The notes under the pieces were generated by a model. That model did not search any database. It was not told the origin of the DNA and saw only the letters and a program-made list of their open reading frames with translations. Below are positions 9,726-17,637 of a stretch of 64,000 bases of DNA, one piece after another (positions within the stretch are counted from its first letter, which is position 1; each line of letters starts with the position of its first letter). This stretch comes from an uncultured Gammaproteobacteria bacterium (lineage in GTDB: Bacteria; Pseudomonadota; Gammaproteobacteria; Pseudomonadales; Pseudohongiellaceae). The stretch lies in assembly GCA_937898685.1 (NCBI GenBank), contig CALEJT010000044.1, positions 1 through 64,000 on the forward strand, given 5' to 3'. A program made the position numbers and the translations under genes.

Positions 9726-11602
9726 CACGGTGCCGGTTTGAACGCCAGGAGAATGTTGCCAGGAACACCCATCAAGCCGTAACCGGACTGAACGAACAAG
9801 GTGCCATTGGCTGCCCAGATCGAGAAGTTGTCGATGGCGCCACCTTTACCTTCGACACCGTTGATGGTTTCGAACTTACGTGCAGTGTCGAAGCTGAAGA
9901 TCGGCTCGCCACGGAGCGCATCGAATACTTTCACGAAACCGTCGTTGGTACCCTGTACCACAGCACCGTCGATCAAGAGCGTTGCCGCACTCATGCCGTA
10001 GCTGGCTTCGCAGCTCGGCAGATTTTCGCGGCGATCACCGGAGCAATCAGGTTTGTGCAGGTAGGACCAAAGAATGTTGCCGGTGTCCACGTCGAGTGCG
10101 TGCAGGCCGGGAGCAACACCATCCGCCGTCGGGCCAGTCGACATGTTGTTGGCAGCAAAGATGCGGCTGCCGTCAAAGGCCATTCCCCAGTGGATGCCAC
10201 CCATCGCTCCGCCCGGACCGATCTTGGTGTTCCACACGAGAGCACCGGTGTCGGGATCAAGTGCCCAGACCACACCGTTTTTCTGACCGCCCAACACCAG
10301 ATCGGAGCCATCGCTACGCTGCGCGAGCATGATCGCAGCACCGAAGTCCCAGTCCTTGTTGATGCTGTAGGGAGGAGGGCAGTTCGGCCCGCTCGGGTCG
10401 TTCATGCAACCGGTGAGGAAGATGTCGTTCGGAGTGGCCTGGAATTTCCAGGCGAGTGAACCATCTTCCATACGGATGGCGAGAATCGCGTCGCTGGTAT
10501 CGGTCGGTGGAGCGGACGTGTTTTCACCCGTGCCGACATAGATCAGGCCGCGGCGTTCGTCGATGGCGGGCGCGGTCCAGATCGGTGCACCAGAGGGGCC
10601 CCACAACTGGGTGCCGACACGGCTGACACCCGTGGGCTTGGCGTCTTCCATGGTGTGGTAGACCCAGATTCTTTCGCCTGTCTTGGCATCGAGCGCAACG
10701 ACTGCGCCGTGGCTCGTGCAGCATTCATAGTCGGGCGTCGCGCCCATGTTCAGTTCACCCGAAGAGATCGGCACGAACACGCGGTCACCGTAAAACACAG
10801 GCATCGCGGTGACGTTCGATACGCTCGTGACCTTGACGTTGGCATCCCACAAGATTTCCGCGGTGATGGCATTCATCATGAATACGTGTGCGGCGTTGTC
10901 TGCGAATACCAGTACGGGCGTACCGTCTTCCAGTGTGTGGTAACCGATCGTCGTACGTAGGGGAATGTCGTGCGAGTACACCCATTTCACACAAGGGGCG
11001 TCGCCGCCGATGTCGAGTGCGAAGAGCTGGCCGGCATCGACGATGGGGTAGTACATGGTGTTGCCGACGATCGCAGGCTGCGAGCGCATGTTGGCGGTGG
11101 CCGGGAAAGCCATCGCCCAAGCGAGTTCCAGCTTGCCCATCTGCGCGGTGGTCAGTCCTGCCTGCTCGGCAGTCAGACGACGGTGGTTGTGGCGATCGAA
11201 GCCCTGGGTCCAGATGGTCGGCTCGCCGGTGTCGACTGCGCTACGTTCGGCTGGGCAGGTGTGCGCTTCGATCCAGCTGTTATCAATGTCGGTGGTGGCA
11301 GCGAGGTAACTCACGACATTGTCGATGTCTTCCTCACTGAGGTTGGCGGCCTGCACTTTCATCTTGCCGTGCGTCAGCGCATAGGACACTGCACGTGGAC
11401 CCATGCGGCGCAGGGTTTCGATCGGCGGTGATTTGGTGGCTTCCGGCATTTCGTGGCAGGTGGCGCAGACCGTTTCATAGATCTGCTGGCCGGCCGCGTT
11501 AACAGGCGTTTCGATTACTTGTGCGCTGGCTTGTTGGCTCAGGCCGGCTGCTGCCAACAGCAAAAGAGCAGGGAAGGAACGAGAAGAAGTGAAGCAGGGC
11601 AT
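9725..11602 (-). CDS. PQQ-binding propeller with N-terminal cytochrome c domain (polyvinylalcohol-dehydrogenase-like)
   Basis: The 625-aa product is exported: the signal peptide ends at SQQASAQ. A single haem c site CATCH lies at residues 46-50, in a small cytochrome domain of about 90 residues. The remainder is a beta-propeller with PQQ-type repeats (VVALDAKTGERIWVYHT, VWALDPDTGALVWNTKIG, LHALDVDTGNILWSY). The vicinal Cys pair in YECCTSHG is like the disulphide next to PQQ in quinoprotein alcohol dehydrogenases. The domain order cytochrome-then-propeller matches polyvinylalcohol dehydrogenase, but the substrate here is unknown. ATG 11602 gives the signal peptide; the frame upstream does not. 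It probably delivers electrons from a periplasmic alcohol to the respiratory chain. Confidence 0.85.
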   Translation of the reverse strand: MPCFTSSRSFPALLLLAAAGLSQQASAQVIETPVNAAGQQIYETVCATCHEMPEATKSPPIETLRRMGPRAVSYALTHGKMKVQAANLSEEDIDNVVSYLAATTDIDNSWIEAHTCPAERSAVDTGEPTIWTQGFDRHNHRRLTAEQAGLTTAQMGKLELAWAMAFPATANMRSQPAIVGNTMYYPIVDAGQLFALDIGGDAPCVKWVYSHDIPLRTTIGYHTLEDGTPVLVFADNAAHVFMMNAITAEILWDANVKVTSVSNVTAMPVFYGDRVFVPISSGELNMGATPDYECCTSHGAVVALDAKTGERIWVYHTMEDAKPTGVSRVGTQLWGPSGAPIWTAPAIDERRGLIYVGTGENTSAPPTDTSDAILAIRMEDGSLAWKFQATPNDIFLTGCMNDPSGPNCPPPYSINKDWDFGAAIMLAQRSDGSDLVLGGQKNGVVWALDPDTGALVWNTKIGPGGAMGGIHWGMAFDGSRIFAANNMSTGPTADGVAPGLHALDVDTGNILWSYLHKPDCSGDRRENLPSCEASYGMSAATLLIDGAVVQGTNDGFVKVFDALRGEPIFSFDTARKFETINGVEGKGGAIDNFSIWAANGTLFVQSGYGLMGVPGNILLAFKPAP

Positions 11603-11686
11603 GGGGCTCTCGGTTTTCACTAACGATTGTTTCAAATGACCGTAAACCCCACAGCAAATGTCGAACATCGGCTGCGGGGCTCAGCC

Positions 11687-12562
11687 TTAGGCGAGTGCTG
11701 ATTCGAATAGAGCCAGCAGCCTGCTCCAGGCTTTCTCCGCACTGGGCTCGTTATAAACGGCGGAGTCAATTACACACCAGCCATGGAGTGAATCTGCGTA
11801 CACCTCGATTTCTGCCTTCAGACCGTTGGCGGCGAAGGCGTCTCGCAGAGTGTCCTTGACCTCTGGTTCACGTTCGTCGTCGTTGGCGGCGATGGCAATG
11901 AGGAAGCTGGCCTTCATCTGAGGAATGAGGAGGTGGGGGCTGTCCTTTTCGGTGGTGGCCAAGCCGCCACCGTGGAAGCTGCCACCGGCTCCTACGCGGT
12001 CTGGAACGGCTGCTGCGGTACGCATCACCATTGGGCCGCCCATGCAGTAACCGATCGTGCCAATTTTGCGAGTGGTATCGACGGCGTCCTGCTGGTCCAG
12101 CCAGCTAATAAAAGCACGAGCATCGGTGAAATGGGTTTCGGCGTTCAGTTGCTGAGCCAGGGGCATCACGATGTTGCGGGTGGCTTCGTCCTGGAAGCTG
12201 GCACCCTCGGAAACCACGGGGGCTTTGGCACTACGGTAGAACGGGTTCACCACCAACACTGCATAACCGGACTCAGCCAGGCGTTTGCCCATGGCGCGGA
12301 ATGCGGGGCGCAATCCAAGGATGTCGGGCCACACGAGTACCGCTGGCGCTTTACCGCTGGCCGGGTGGACAAAGTAACAATCCGCGACACCGTCAGGAGT
12401 ATTGATCTGCACCTCGCTTTCAGTGACAGCCTGCGCGTTGGCAACGGGAGGGAGCGCCATGGCTAGTCCGGCCCCGGCCGATAATGCACCGAATTGACGG
12501 CGGCTGAGTTTGGACTGATGCAGGTAGGCGGTCGAATCCTGCAGGGTGTCTAGATCACACAT
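11687..12562 (-). CDS. Tat-exported dienelactone hydrolase family protein
   Basis: 291 aa. The N-terminus carries a twin-arginine signal (KLSRRQFGALSAGAGLAMAL, ending at VANA), so the folded enzyme should reach the periplasm. The alpha/beta hydrolase part has the dienelactone-hydrolase nucleophile elbow IGYCMGGPMVM with Cys, an Asp in IAANDDEREPE and a His in DSLHGWCVID. Dienelactone hydrolases open lactones or esters; most are cytosolic, so Tat export of this copy is notable. It lies 84 nt upstream of the PQQ/cytochrome gene on the same strand and is probably first in that operon, which suggests a linked periplasmic oxidation/hydrolysis route. The substrate is unknown. Confidence 0.88.
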   Translation of the reverse strand: MCDLDTLQDSTAYLHQSKLSRRQFGALSAGAGLAMALPPVANAQAVTESEVQINTPDGVADCYFVHPASGKAPAVLVWPDILGLRPAFRAMGKRLAESGYAVLVVNPFYRSAKAPVVSEGASFQDEATRNIVMPLAQQLNAETHFTDARAFISWLDQQDAVDTTRKIGTIGYCMGGPMVMRTAAAVPDRVGAGGSFHGGGLATTEKDSPHLLIPQMKASFLIAIAANDDEREPEVKDTLRDAFAANGLKAEIEVYADSLHGWCVIDSAVYNEPSAEKAWSRLLALFESALA

Positions 12563-13474
12563 ATTTCATCCCTCTGGACATTGGCTGAAATTTAAAGCGG
12601 CAGGCAGGATGAACGTTCCTCCAGACCTTTGCAAGAGCGCTCGGCTGGGTCTTGGCATCGCAAAATTGGGGTGGGGAAAGCCTTGAACGTTTTGAGAAAG
12701 GGAGGGTCCAATGAGGGAAGTTGAAGGCTGAGCAGCTGTCGTTACTGCGCCTACGGCGGCGGTTTTGAGCAGTGCCAAGGCCTTCAACCGTTGATATTGT
12801 CGGCGTAGCAGGGTAAAAGGACTGCCCTGATGGCTTTATGCCAGCGTTGAGAGGGGTTTCACGCAGGGGCTTGGGCTTAATCACCAAGCCCGGAACGGCC
12901 GAGAGGGGATGCGATTTCGGAGTATTTGCCGAAGTCAAGCCCTCTATCTTTTGTACCGTTTCAGTAGAGTCGCTGCGTGACGTCAAAGTGAGGCCTGTTA
13001 TCCATGGGCCGTGCACAAAGTATGGGAAAGTTTGCCCGCATCCCGGCACTCATTTCCCTACGTTCAAAACGGTACGAAACTTGTATCTTCCCTCCGCGCG
13101 TTAAGCCGGCCGCGCGATCGTTCGCTGAACAAATCCCTGTAATATCAACAGGTTGTTTTAGGCTGGAAGCTGCTGGAATCCGTATTGCGGCGCAGCGATG
13201 CACCACTTTATGGCGACCTTGTCTGTGCTTGGTGCGTGCACAATCAGGAACTAAAGCAGATGTCTATGCAGAAAATGCGCGACGATAGTGAATTTACGCT
13301 TTTGTTATGAAAAAATTACACACATTTGACGGCCGGCCCGTAAGTAGAAAAGTTAATCTTGCGAACGAGTTTTCATACTTGCGGTTCAATTATCCCCGCC
13401 CGTCGAGTAGTCGGGCTCCGATAGCATCAATATCAATCCATCGAAAGTTAATGTAACCAGGAGGCTAATCGTCC
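12563..13474. other. Long divergent intergenic region
   Basis: About 910 bases between the minus-strand hydrolase operon and the TonB-system operon. Several short open frames overlap one another on both strands without good starts or recognisable products. The stretch around 13290-13400 is clearly A/T-richer than the surroundings and probably holds the promoter of the TonB operon. I found no clear -35/-10 pair and no obvious Fur-box-like dyad. The right edge carries a strong ribosome binding site, AGGAGG at 13459-13464. Confidence 0.5.
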
Positions 13475-14275
13475 ATGGCGCGTTCGTCCTGCAGCTTTGT
13501 TCATAGCAAAGCGCAAACCTTGTTCATGCCAGCCGTGTTGTGGCTGGCAATGCATGGCCTGTCAGCACAGGCCCAGGCTCCATTGAATGACGCCACGGTT
13601 GAGGCCCAGAATGGGGTCGACGCCGCGGCTGCGGCTTCGCAGCAGGCAGTCACCCAGTTGGTTGATGAAGCACAGCAGATCGGCGGTGAGTACGCCCGTA
13701 CGCTGGCCGAGATCGACAGTCTCAATCAGTACAATGAACGCCTGCAGCAGCAGGTAAATGCTCAGCTCGAAGAAATCGCTTCTATTCAGAAGCAGCTGAG
13801 CGAAATCGAAAACACCAACCGCGAAATTCTTCCGCTTATGGACCGTATGGTTCAGACGCTGGATCAGTTCGTGAAAGCAGACATCCCCTTCCTGCCGGAA
13901 GAGCGTAGCACCCGCGTACGCAACCTGGTTGAACTGATGGGCCGTGCCGACGTGGCGATTTCCGAGAAATACCGCCGCATCCTCGAGGCCTACCAGATCG
14001 AGCTCGACTACGGCCGTACTCTGGAAGCTTATCAGGGCACCTTGGGTGAGGGCGCAGACGCCAAGGTAGTTCAGTTTGTGCGTCTTGGCCGTATCTCCCT
14101 GATGTATCAGGCTCTCGACGGCATTGAAACCGGCTACTGGGATAAGAACAGCAAGTCTTGGGTTCAGGATGCCAGCTACCGTGACGCCATTGCTGACGCT
14201 CTCTCCGTAGCTCGTCAGGAAGGTGCTCCGGATCTGCTTCGTGTACCGGTGCCTGCTCCGGAGGCCGTACGATGA
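13475..14275 (+). CDS. DUF3450 periplasmic coiled-coil protein of a TonB system
   Basis: 266 aa with a signal peptide ending near LSAQAQA. The N-terminal half is a predicted coiled coil (NQYNERLQQQVNAQLEEIAS...), and the C-terminal half has the DUF3450 features (PFLPEERSTRVRNLVELM; EAYQIELDYGRTLEAYQG). This family is regularly encoded first in TonB2/TtpC operons of marine gammaproteobacteria, where its exact role is unknown. Translation starts at 13475 after a consensus AGGAGG placed ten nucleotides upstream. It is the first gene of an eight-gene operon and overlaps the next gene by 4 nt (ATGA). Confidence 0.88.
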   Translation: MARSSCSFVHSKAQTLFMPAVLWLAMHGLSAQAQAPLNDATVEAQNGVDAAAAASQQAVTQLVDEAQQIGGEYARTLAEIDSLNQYNERLQQQVNAQLEEIASIQKQLSEIENTNREILPLMDRMVQTLDQFVKADIPFLPEERSTRVRNLVELMGRADVAISEKYRRILEAYQIELDYGRTLEAYQGTLGEGADAKVVQFVRLGRISLMYQALDGIETGYWDKNSKSWVQDASYRDAIADALSVARQEGAPDLLRVPVPAPEAVR

Positions 14276-15651
14276 AAACGCTGTTCCGTAGTGTAGTTCT
14301 TGCGCTGGGCGTCATCGGCAGCTCCGCTGTCGTTGCTCAGGACATCGACTCCATCATCGCCGAAGCTCGCAGTGCGCGTGCTGCTTCCGAGCAGCTCTTC
14401 AATCAACGCGCTTCGCAGTTCGAAGCCGCAGACGCTGCCACTCGTCAGCGTCTGATGAATGAAGCTACTGCGCAGCGTGATGCTTTGGCAGCTCAGGTGG
14501 CCGAGAAGACCGAGATCTATTCGGAAAACGATCTCGAGATCAACCGACTGAACGGTGAGCTGCGTAGCAAGGCCAACAGCATGGGGCTGAGCGAAGTATT
14601 CGGTCTGGCCCGTCAGGTTGCCAACGACAGCACCACCAACTTCCAGCAGTCCATGATCGGCGCTCAGTTCCCTGGCGACGATCGAGTAGCCTTCCTGCAG
14701 ACCGTCGCTGCCTCCAACAACCGCATGCTGTCCATCGATGAACTCGAGCGTCTGTGGTTCGAGCTGAGCCGTGAGATGGCTGCCACTGGTCAGGTTGCCA
14801 AGTTCACTGGTTCCGTAGTTCTGCCGGGTGGTACCAGCGAAACCACCGACATCATCCGCATTGGTCCTTTCATTGCCACTGCTGGTGATCGTTACCTGAC
14901 CTACCTGCCGGAGCTGAACCGTCTTACCGTTCTGCCCCGTCAGCTCAACAACCCGTTCCGTAGTGACGCCGCCAACCTGGCTGCCGCTACCAGCGGCTAC
15001 GTTCAGGCTACCGTCGACAGTACCCGTGGCGTACTGCTGAACATGTATGTTGAGCGTCCCACCCTGAAAGAGCGTATCGAACTGGGTGAGGCCGTAGGCT
15101 ACGTGATCATCGCCGTAGGTGTAGTTGGTGCAGTGTTCTTCGTACTGCAGCTGCTCTACCTCCTCAAGCAGCGTCTGGCTGTTGCCGCTCAGGTTCGCAA
15201 TCCGGAATCTCCGCGTCCGAACAACCCGCTGGGCCGTGTATTGCTGGCCTTCAAAGGTGACGGTTCCACCATCGAAGAAGATGCGGACATCCTGGAACTG
15301 CGTCTGACCGAAGCGATCATGAAGGAAGCTCCGAAGCTCGAACGTGCTCAGGCCTTCCTCCGACTGGCCGTAGCCGCAGGTCCTCTGCTGGGTCTGGTGG
15401 GTACCGTAGTAGGTATGATCATCACCTTCCAGAGCATCACGGAAACCGGCTCCTCCGACCCGAAAATCATGGCTACCGGTATCGGTCAGGCAATGATTGC
15501 AACCGTACTGGGTCTGGGTGTAGCTGTACCGCTGTTGTTCGGCAACGCATTGCTGACCTCGCTGTCTAAGAGCATCATGCAGATCCTGGACGAGCAGAGT
15601 GCCGGTATCCTGGCAGAAACGCTCGAAAAGCGGAGAAAGACTAATGCCTGA
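14272..15651 (+). CDS. MotA/TolQ/ExbB proton channel family protein, TtpC type (first copy)
   Basis: The 459-aa product has a signal peptide (SSAVVAQ), then about 240 residues of periplasmic alpha-helical sequence, then a TolQ/ExbB domain in the C-terminal third. The channel helices include AQAFLRLAVAAGPLLGLVGT and TGIGQAMIATVLGLGVAVPL. This two-part layout is that of TtpC, an additional component of the Vibrio TonB2 system thought to help couple proton flow to TonB over a longer periplasm. A second copy of this gene closes the operon (18917-20374), sharing the SDPK-x-MA-x-GIGQAMIATVLGLG block. It is translationally coupled on both sides (4-nt and 8-nt overlaps). Synonymous codons look biased to CGT, CTG and GTA/GTT, as in well-expressed genes. 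Confidence 0.9.
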   Translation: MKTLFRSVVLALGVIGSSAVVAQDIDSIIAEARSARAASEQLFNQRASQFEAADAATRQRLMNEATAQRDALAAQVAEKTEIYSENDLEINRLNGELRSKANSMGLSEVFGLARQVANDSTTNFQQSMIGAQFPGDDRVAFLQTVAASNNRMLSIDELERLWFELSREMAATGQVAKFTGSVVLPGGTSETTDIIRIGPFIATAGDRYLTYLPELNRLTVLPRQLNNPFRSDAANLAAATSGYVQATVDSTRGVLLNMYVERPTLKERIELGEAVGYVIIAVGVVGAVFFVLQLLYLLKQRLAVAAQVRNPESPRPNNPLGRVLLAFKGDGSTIEEDADILELRLTEAIMKEAPKLERAQAFLRLAVAAGPLLGLVGTVVGMIITFQSITETGSSDPKIMATGIGQAMIATVLGLGVAVPLLFGNALLTSLSKSIMQILDEQSAGILAETLEKRRKTNA

Positions 15652-16165
15652 GAGCCTAAGCCTAGTATCAGGTGCATTCGCCCTGGTTAAGGAAGGAGGC
15701 CCGTTCGTATACGGCATCTTCGCCACAGGCGTGCTCATGTGGGCGATGATCGCTGAACGCTACGTCTACTTCCTTGCGATTCTGCCGAAGCGCATTCGTA
15801 GCACCCTGGCCGCGTGGGAAGCGCGGCCAGAACGGGAATCCTGGTGCTCCCGGCAGATTCGTACGCTGTACATTTCGCGGCTGAACGCTGAAATGACCGC
15901 TGGTTTTCCCATCATGCAGGTGCTGGTGCCTCTGTCACCGCTCCTTGGTCTGGTGGGTACGGTAAGCGGTATGTTGGAAGTGTTCGACTCCATGGCGCTG
16001 CGCGGCTCTGCCGACGCACGCACCATGGCCAGCGGCGTATCGCATGCCATGATCTGTACGATGACCGGTCTTGCTGTAAGTATCTCCGGTCTGTATCCAA
16101 TGCACTATTTCCGTGCCCGCGCGCAGCGCGAGACGGAGCTGGTGTCCGATAAGCTCGTTTACTGA
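15644..16165 (+). CDS. exbB: Short ExbB proton channel subunit
   Basis: This 173-aa inner-membrane subunit has three helices in the ExbB/TolQ pattern: GPFVYGIFATGVLMWAMIAE near the N-terminus, LVPLSPLLGLVGTVSGMLEV, and ASGVSHAMICTMTGLAVSIS. It forms the proton-conducting core with ExbD and transmits energy to TonB. It is the short (about 175 residue) ExbB2 type rather than the longer E. coli ExbB. The start at 15644 lies inside the end of the previous gene (8-nt overlap); the frame further upstream is non-coding. The ExbD genes follow, 10 nt downstream. Confidence 0.92.
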   Translation: MPESLSLVSGAFALVKEGGPFVYGIFATGVLMWAMIAERYVYFLAILPKRIRSTLAAWEARPERESWCSRQIRTLYISRLNAEMTAGFPIMQVLVPLSPLLGLVGTVSGMLEVFDSMALRGSADARTMASGVSHAMICTMTGLAVSISGLYPMHYFRARAQRETELVSDKLVY

Positions 16166-16175
16166 GGAACTGAGT

Positions 16176-16583
16176 ATGCGCATGCGTAGACATGTCAGTC
16201 AGGAGCACGAAAGTTCGCACGGCATCGACTTGGCGCCGATGTTGGACTTCGTTCTCAACCTGCTCATCTTCTTCATTATCACGGCGATTTTCGTGAAGGA
16301 GTTCGGGATCTCGGTAAACCGTCCGCAGGAATTGGCTCAGTCCAACTCTGAAGGCAGCAGCATCCAGATCCAGGTTCTCAGCTCCGGCGAGGTCTTCGTG
16401 GATAACCGCTTGGTGGATATCCGCGCTGTGCGAGCCAACGTCGAACGCCTTAAAGCCTTGAAACCAGAAGCTGGTGTGCTGGTGTTGGCGGATTCCGCCG
16501 CGCAGACAGGTGTGTTGATGTCCGTTGTTGACCAAGTGCGTCTTGGCGGCATTTACGACATCACCTTCAGCACAGCCAACTGA
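16176..16583 (+). CDS. exbD: ExbD biopolymer transport protein (first copy)
   Basis: 135 aa with a short cytosolic tail, one transmembrane helix and a periplasmic domain. The helix LAPMLDFVLNLLIFFIIT contains the essential proton-carrying Asp of ExbD/TolR. The periplasmic part (DNRLVDIRAVRANVERLKAL; VLVLADSAAQTGVLMSVVDQ) matches the ExbD fold. It is adjacent to a second ExbD with the same transmembrane block but a different periplasmic surface, so the two arose by tandem duplication. RBS GAGGAAC lies just upstream of the ATG chosen; the frame upstream belongs to exbB sequence. Confidence 0.92.
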   Translation: MRMRRHVSQEHESSHGIDLAPMLDFVLNLLIFFIITAIFVKEFGISVNRPQELAQSNSEGSSIQIQVLSSGEVFVDNRLVDIRAVRANVERLKALKPEAGVLVLADSAAQTGVLMSVVDQVRLGGIYDITFSTAN

Positions 16584-16608
16584 TCAACCCGGGAAGGAAC
16601 TGAACGCA

Positions 16609-17019
16609 ATGCGTGCACATCGTCATAACCCCGAGAGCGAAGATCACGGCATCGACCTTGCGCCGATGTTGGACTTCGTGCTGAACCTACTGATCTTTTT
16701 CATCATCACCACGTCGTTCATCAAAGAGGCGGGGGTGACGGTCGTACGACCTGATGCATCTACCGCAGAGCACCGCGAGAGCGGCAACATCCTGATCGCC
16801 ATTCGTGAGAACGGCGACATTTGGATGGATCGCAAACGTGTTGACCTGCGTCAGGTGCGTCCGATGATCGAACGCCTGCATATCGAACGCCCTGACGACA
16901 CCGTAGTTGTCGTGGCAGACCGTATGTCTCGTGCCGATATCTTGGCTTCGGTCATGGACGAGGTGCGCGCGGGCGGTATCCGTGAAATTTCCATCGCCGC
17001 TAATACCGGAGGGAATTGA
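16609..17019 (+). CDS. exbD: ExbD biopolymer transport protein (second copy)
   Basis: 136 aa, paralogue of the preceding ExbD. Both carry HGIDLAPMLDFVLNLLIFF with the functional Asp; they diverge after the helix (TSFIKEAGVTVVRPDA here, AIFVKEFGISVNRPQ in the first). The periplasmic part keeps the pattern WMDRKRVDLRQVRPMIERL and VVVVADRMSRADILASVMDE. Two different ExbD subunits next to one ExbB could allow a mixed dimer in the pore, or alternative complexes with the two TtpC proteins; this is inference. RBS GGAAGGA precedes the ATG; tonB starts 2 nt after its stop. Confidence 0.92.
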   Translation: MRAHRHNPESEDHGIDLAPMLDFVLNLLIFFIITTSFIKEAGVTVVRPDASTAEHRESGNILIAIRENGDIWMDRKRVDLRQVRPMIERLHIERPDDTVVVVADRMSRADILASVMDEVRAGGIREISIAANTGGN

Positions 17020-17021
17020 CC

Positions 17022-17627
17022 ATGGTCGTGAGTTTATTGCGCTATCCCATCGCCATCGGAGTTGGCCTGGGACTCAATATCGTAATGTTCTGGACGATGA
17101 ACAGCCTCACCAACGTCAAATTCGATATTCAGGCGGTGGAAGCTACCCGTATCGAATTTACGCGTATGGTGCGTGATACCCAGACCGAAACCCGTCGTGA
17201 GGAGAAAGTCGAGCGCGAACCGCCTCCGGCTACTCCTGACCTGCCGCAGATCTCCGTCAACACGAGCTCTGTCGAAAGCAGCCTCGTAACGATGACTCCC
17301 GTGGTTGACACTTCCAGTGCCATCCAGGGCATGAACATCAACGCTACGAGTGACCGCGACGTAGTTCCGCTGGTGCGTATCAACCCGGACTACCCGCAGC
17401 GTGCTCTTAGCCGCGGTATCGAGGGCTGGGTACAGGTGCAGTTCACCATCACCGAAACCGGTTCGGTCACTGACGCCGTCGTAGTGGCTTCGGATCCGCC
17501 GAACATCTTCGATGATGCTGCCATCAAGGCGATTCTGCGCTGGCGCTACAACCCGAAAGTCGAGGACGGCGTTCCCGTTTCCCGTGTAGGTATGCAGACC
17601 ATCCTGCGCTTCAACCTGGAGGACTGA
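17022..17627 (+). CDS. tonB: TonB energy transducer (TonB2 type)
   Basis: The 201-aa product has an N-terminal membrane anchor (LLRYPIAIGVGLGLNIVMFW), a short Pro-containing linker (EREPPPATPDLPQ) and a C-terminal TonB domain with NPDYPQRALSRGIEGWVQV, VTDAVVVASDPPNIFDDAAI and LRWRYNPKVEDG. The long Pro/Lys spacer of E. coli TonB is absent, as in TonB2 proteins that depend on TtpC. It contacts TonB boxes of outer-membrane receptors to drive uptake of siderophores, vitamin B12 or glycans; no receptor gene lies in this window. RBS GGAGGG. The gene is embedded in the ExbB/ExbD operon. Confidence 0.93.
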   Translation: MVVSLLRYPIAIGVGLGLNIVMFWTMNSLTNVKFDIQAVEATRIEFTRMVRDTQTETRREEKVEREPPPATPDLPQISVNTSSVESSLVTMTPVVDTSSAIQGMNINATSDRDVVPLVRINPDYPQRALSRGIEGWVQVQFTITETGSVTDAVVVASDPPNIFDDAAIKAILRWRYNPKVEDGVPVSRVGMQTILRFNLED

Positions 17628-17637
17628 GGAACGAACG

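Noticed and set aside
12566..12787. Short minus-strand frame starting KALALLKTAAVGAVTTAA, directly upstream of the exported hydrolase
   Set aside because: The start would be TTG without a ribosome binding site. The rest of the frame has no pattern, and the signal-like start is short and followed by Pro/Ser-rich sequence.
13381..13400. A tRNA T-arm-like string (GGTTCAATTATCC)
   Set aside because: The arms do not pair as five base pairs, and no anticodon or acceptor arm could be found around it.
14215..15738. 507-codon minus-strand frame opposite the first TtpC-type gene
   Set aside because: It lies antisense to a gene with clear domains, signal peptide and operon coupling. Its translation is low in hydrophobic structure and rich in Gln/His/Thr, typical of a codon-bias shadow.
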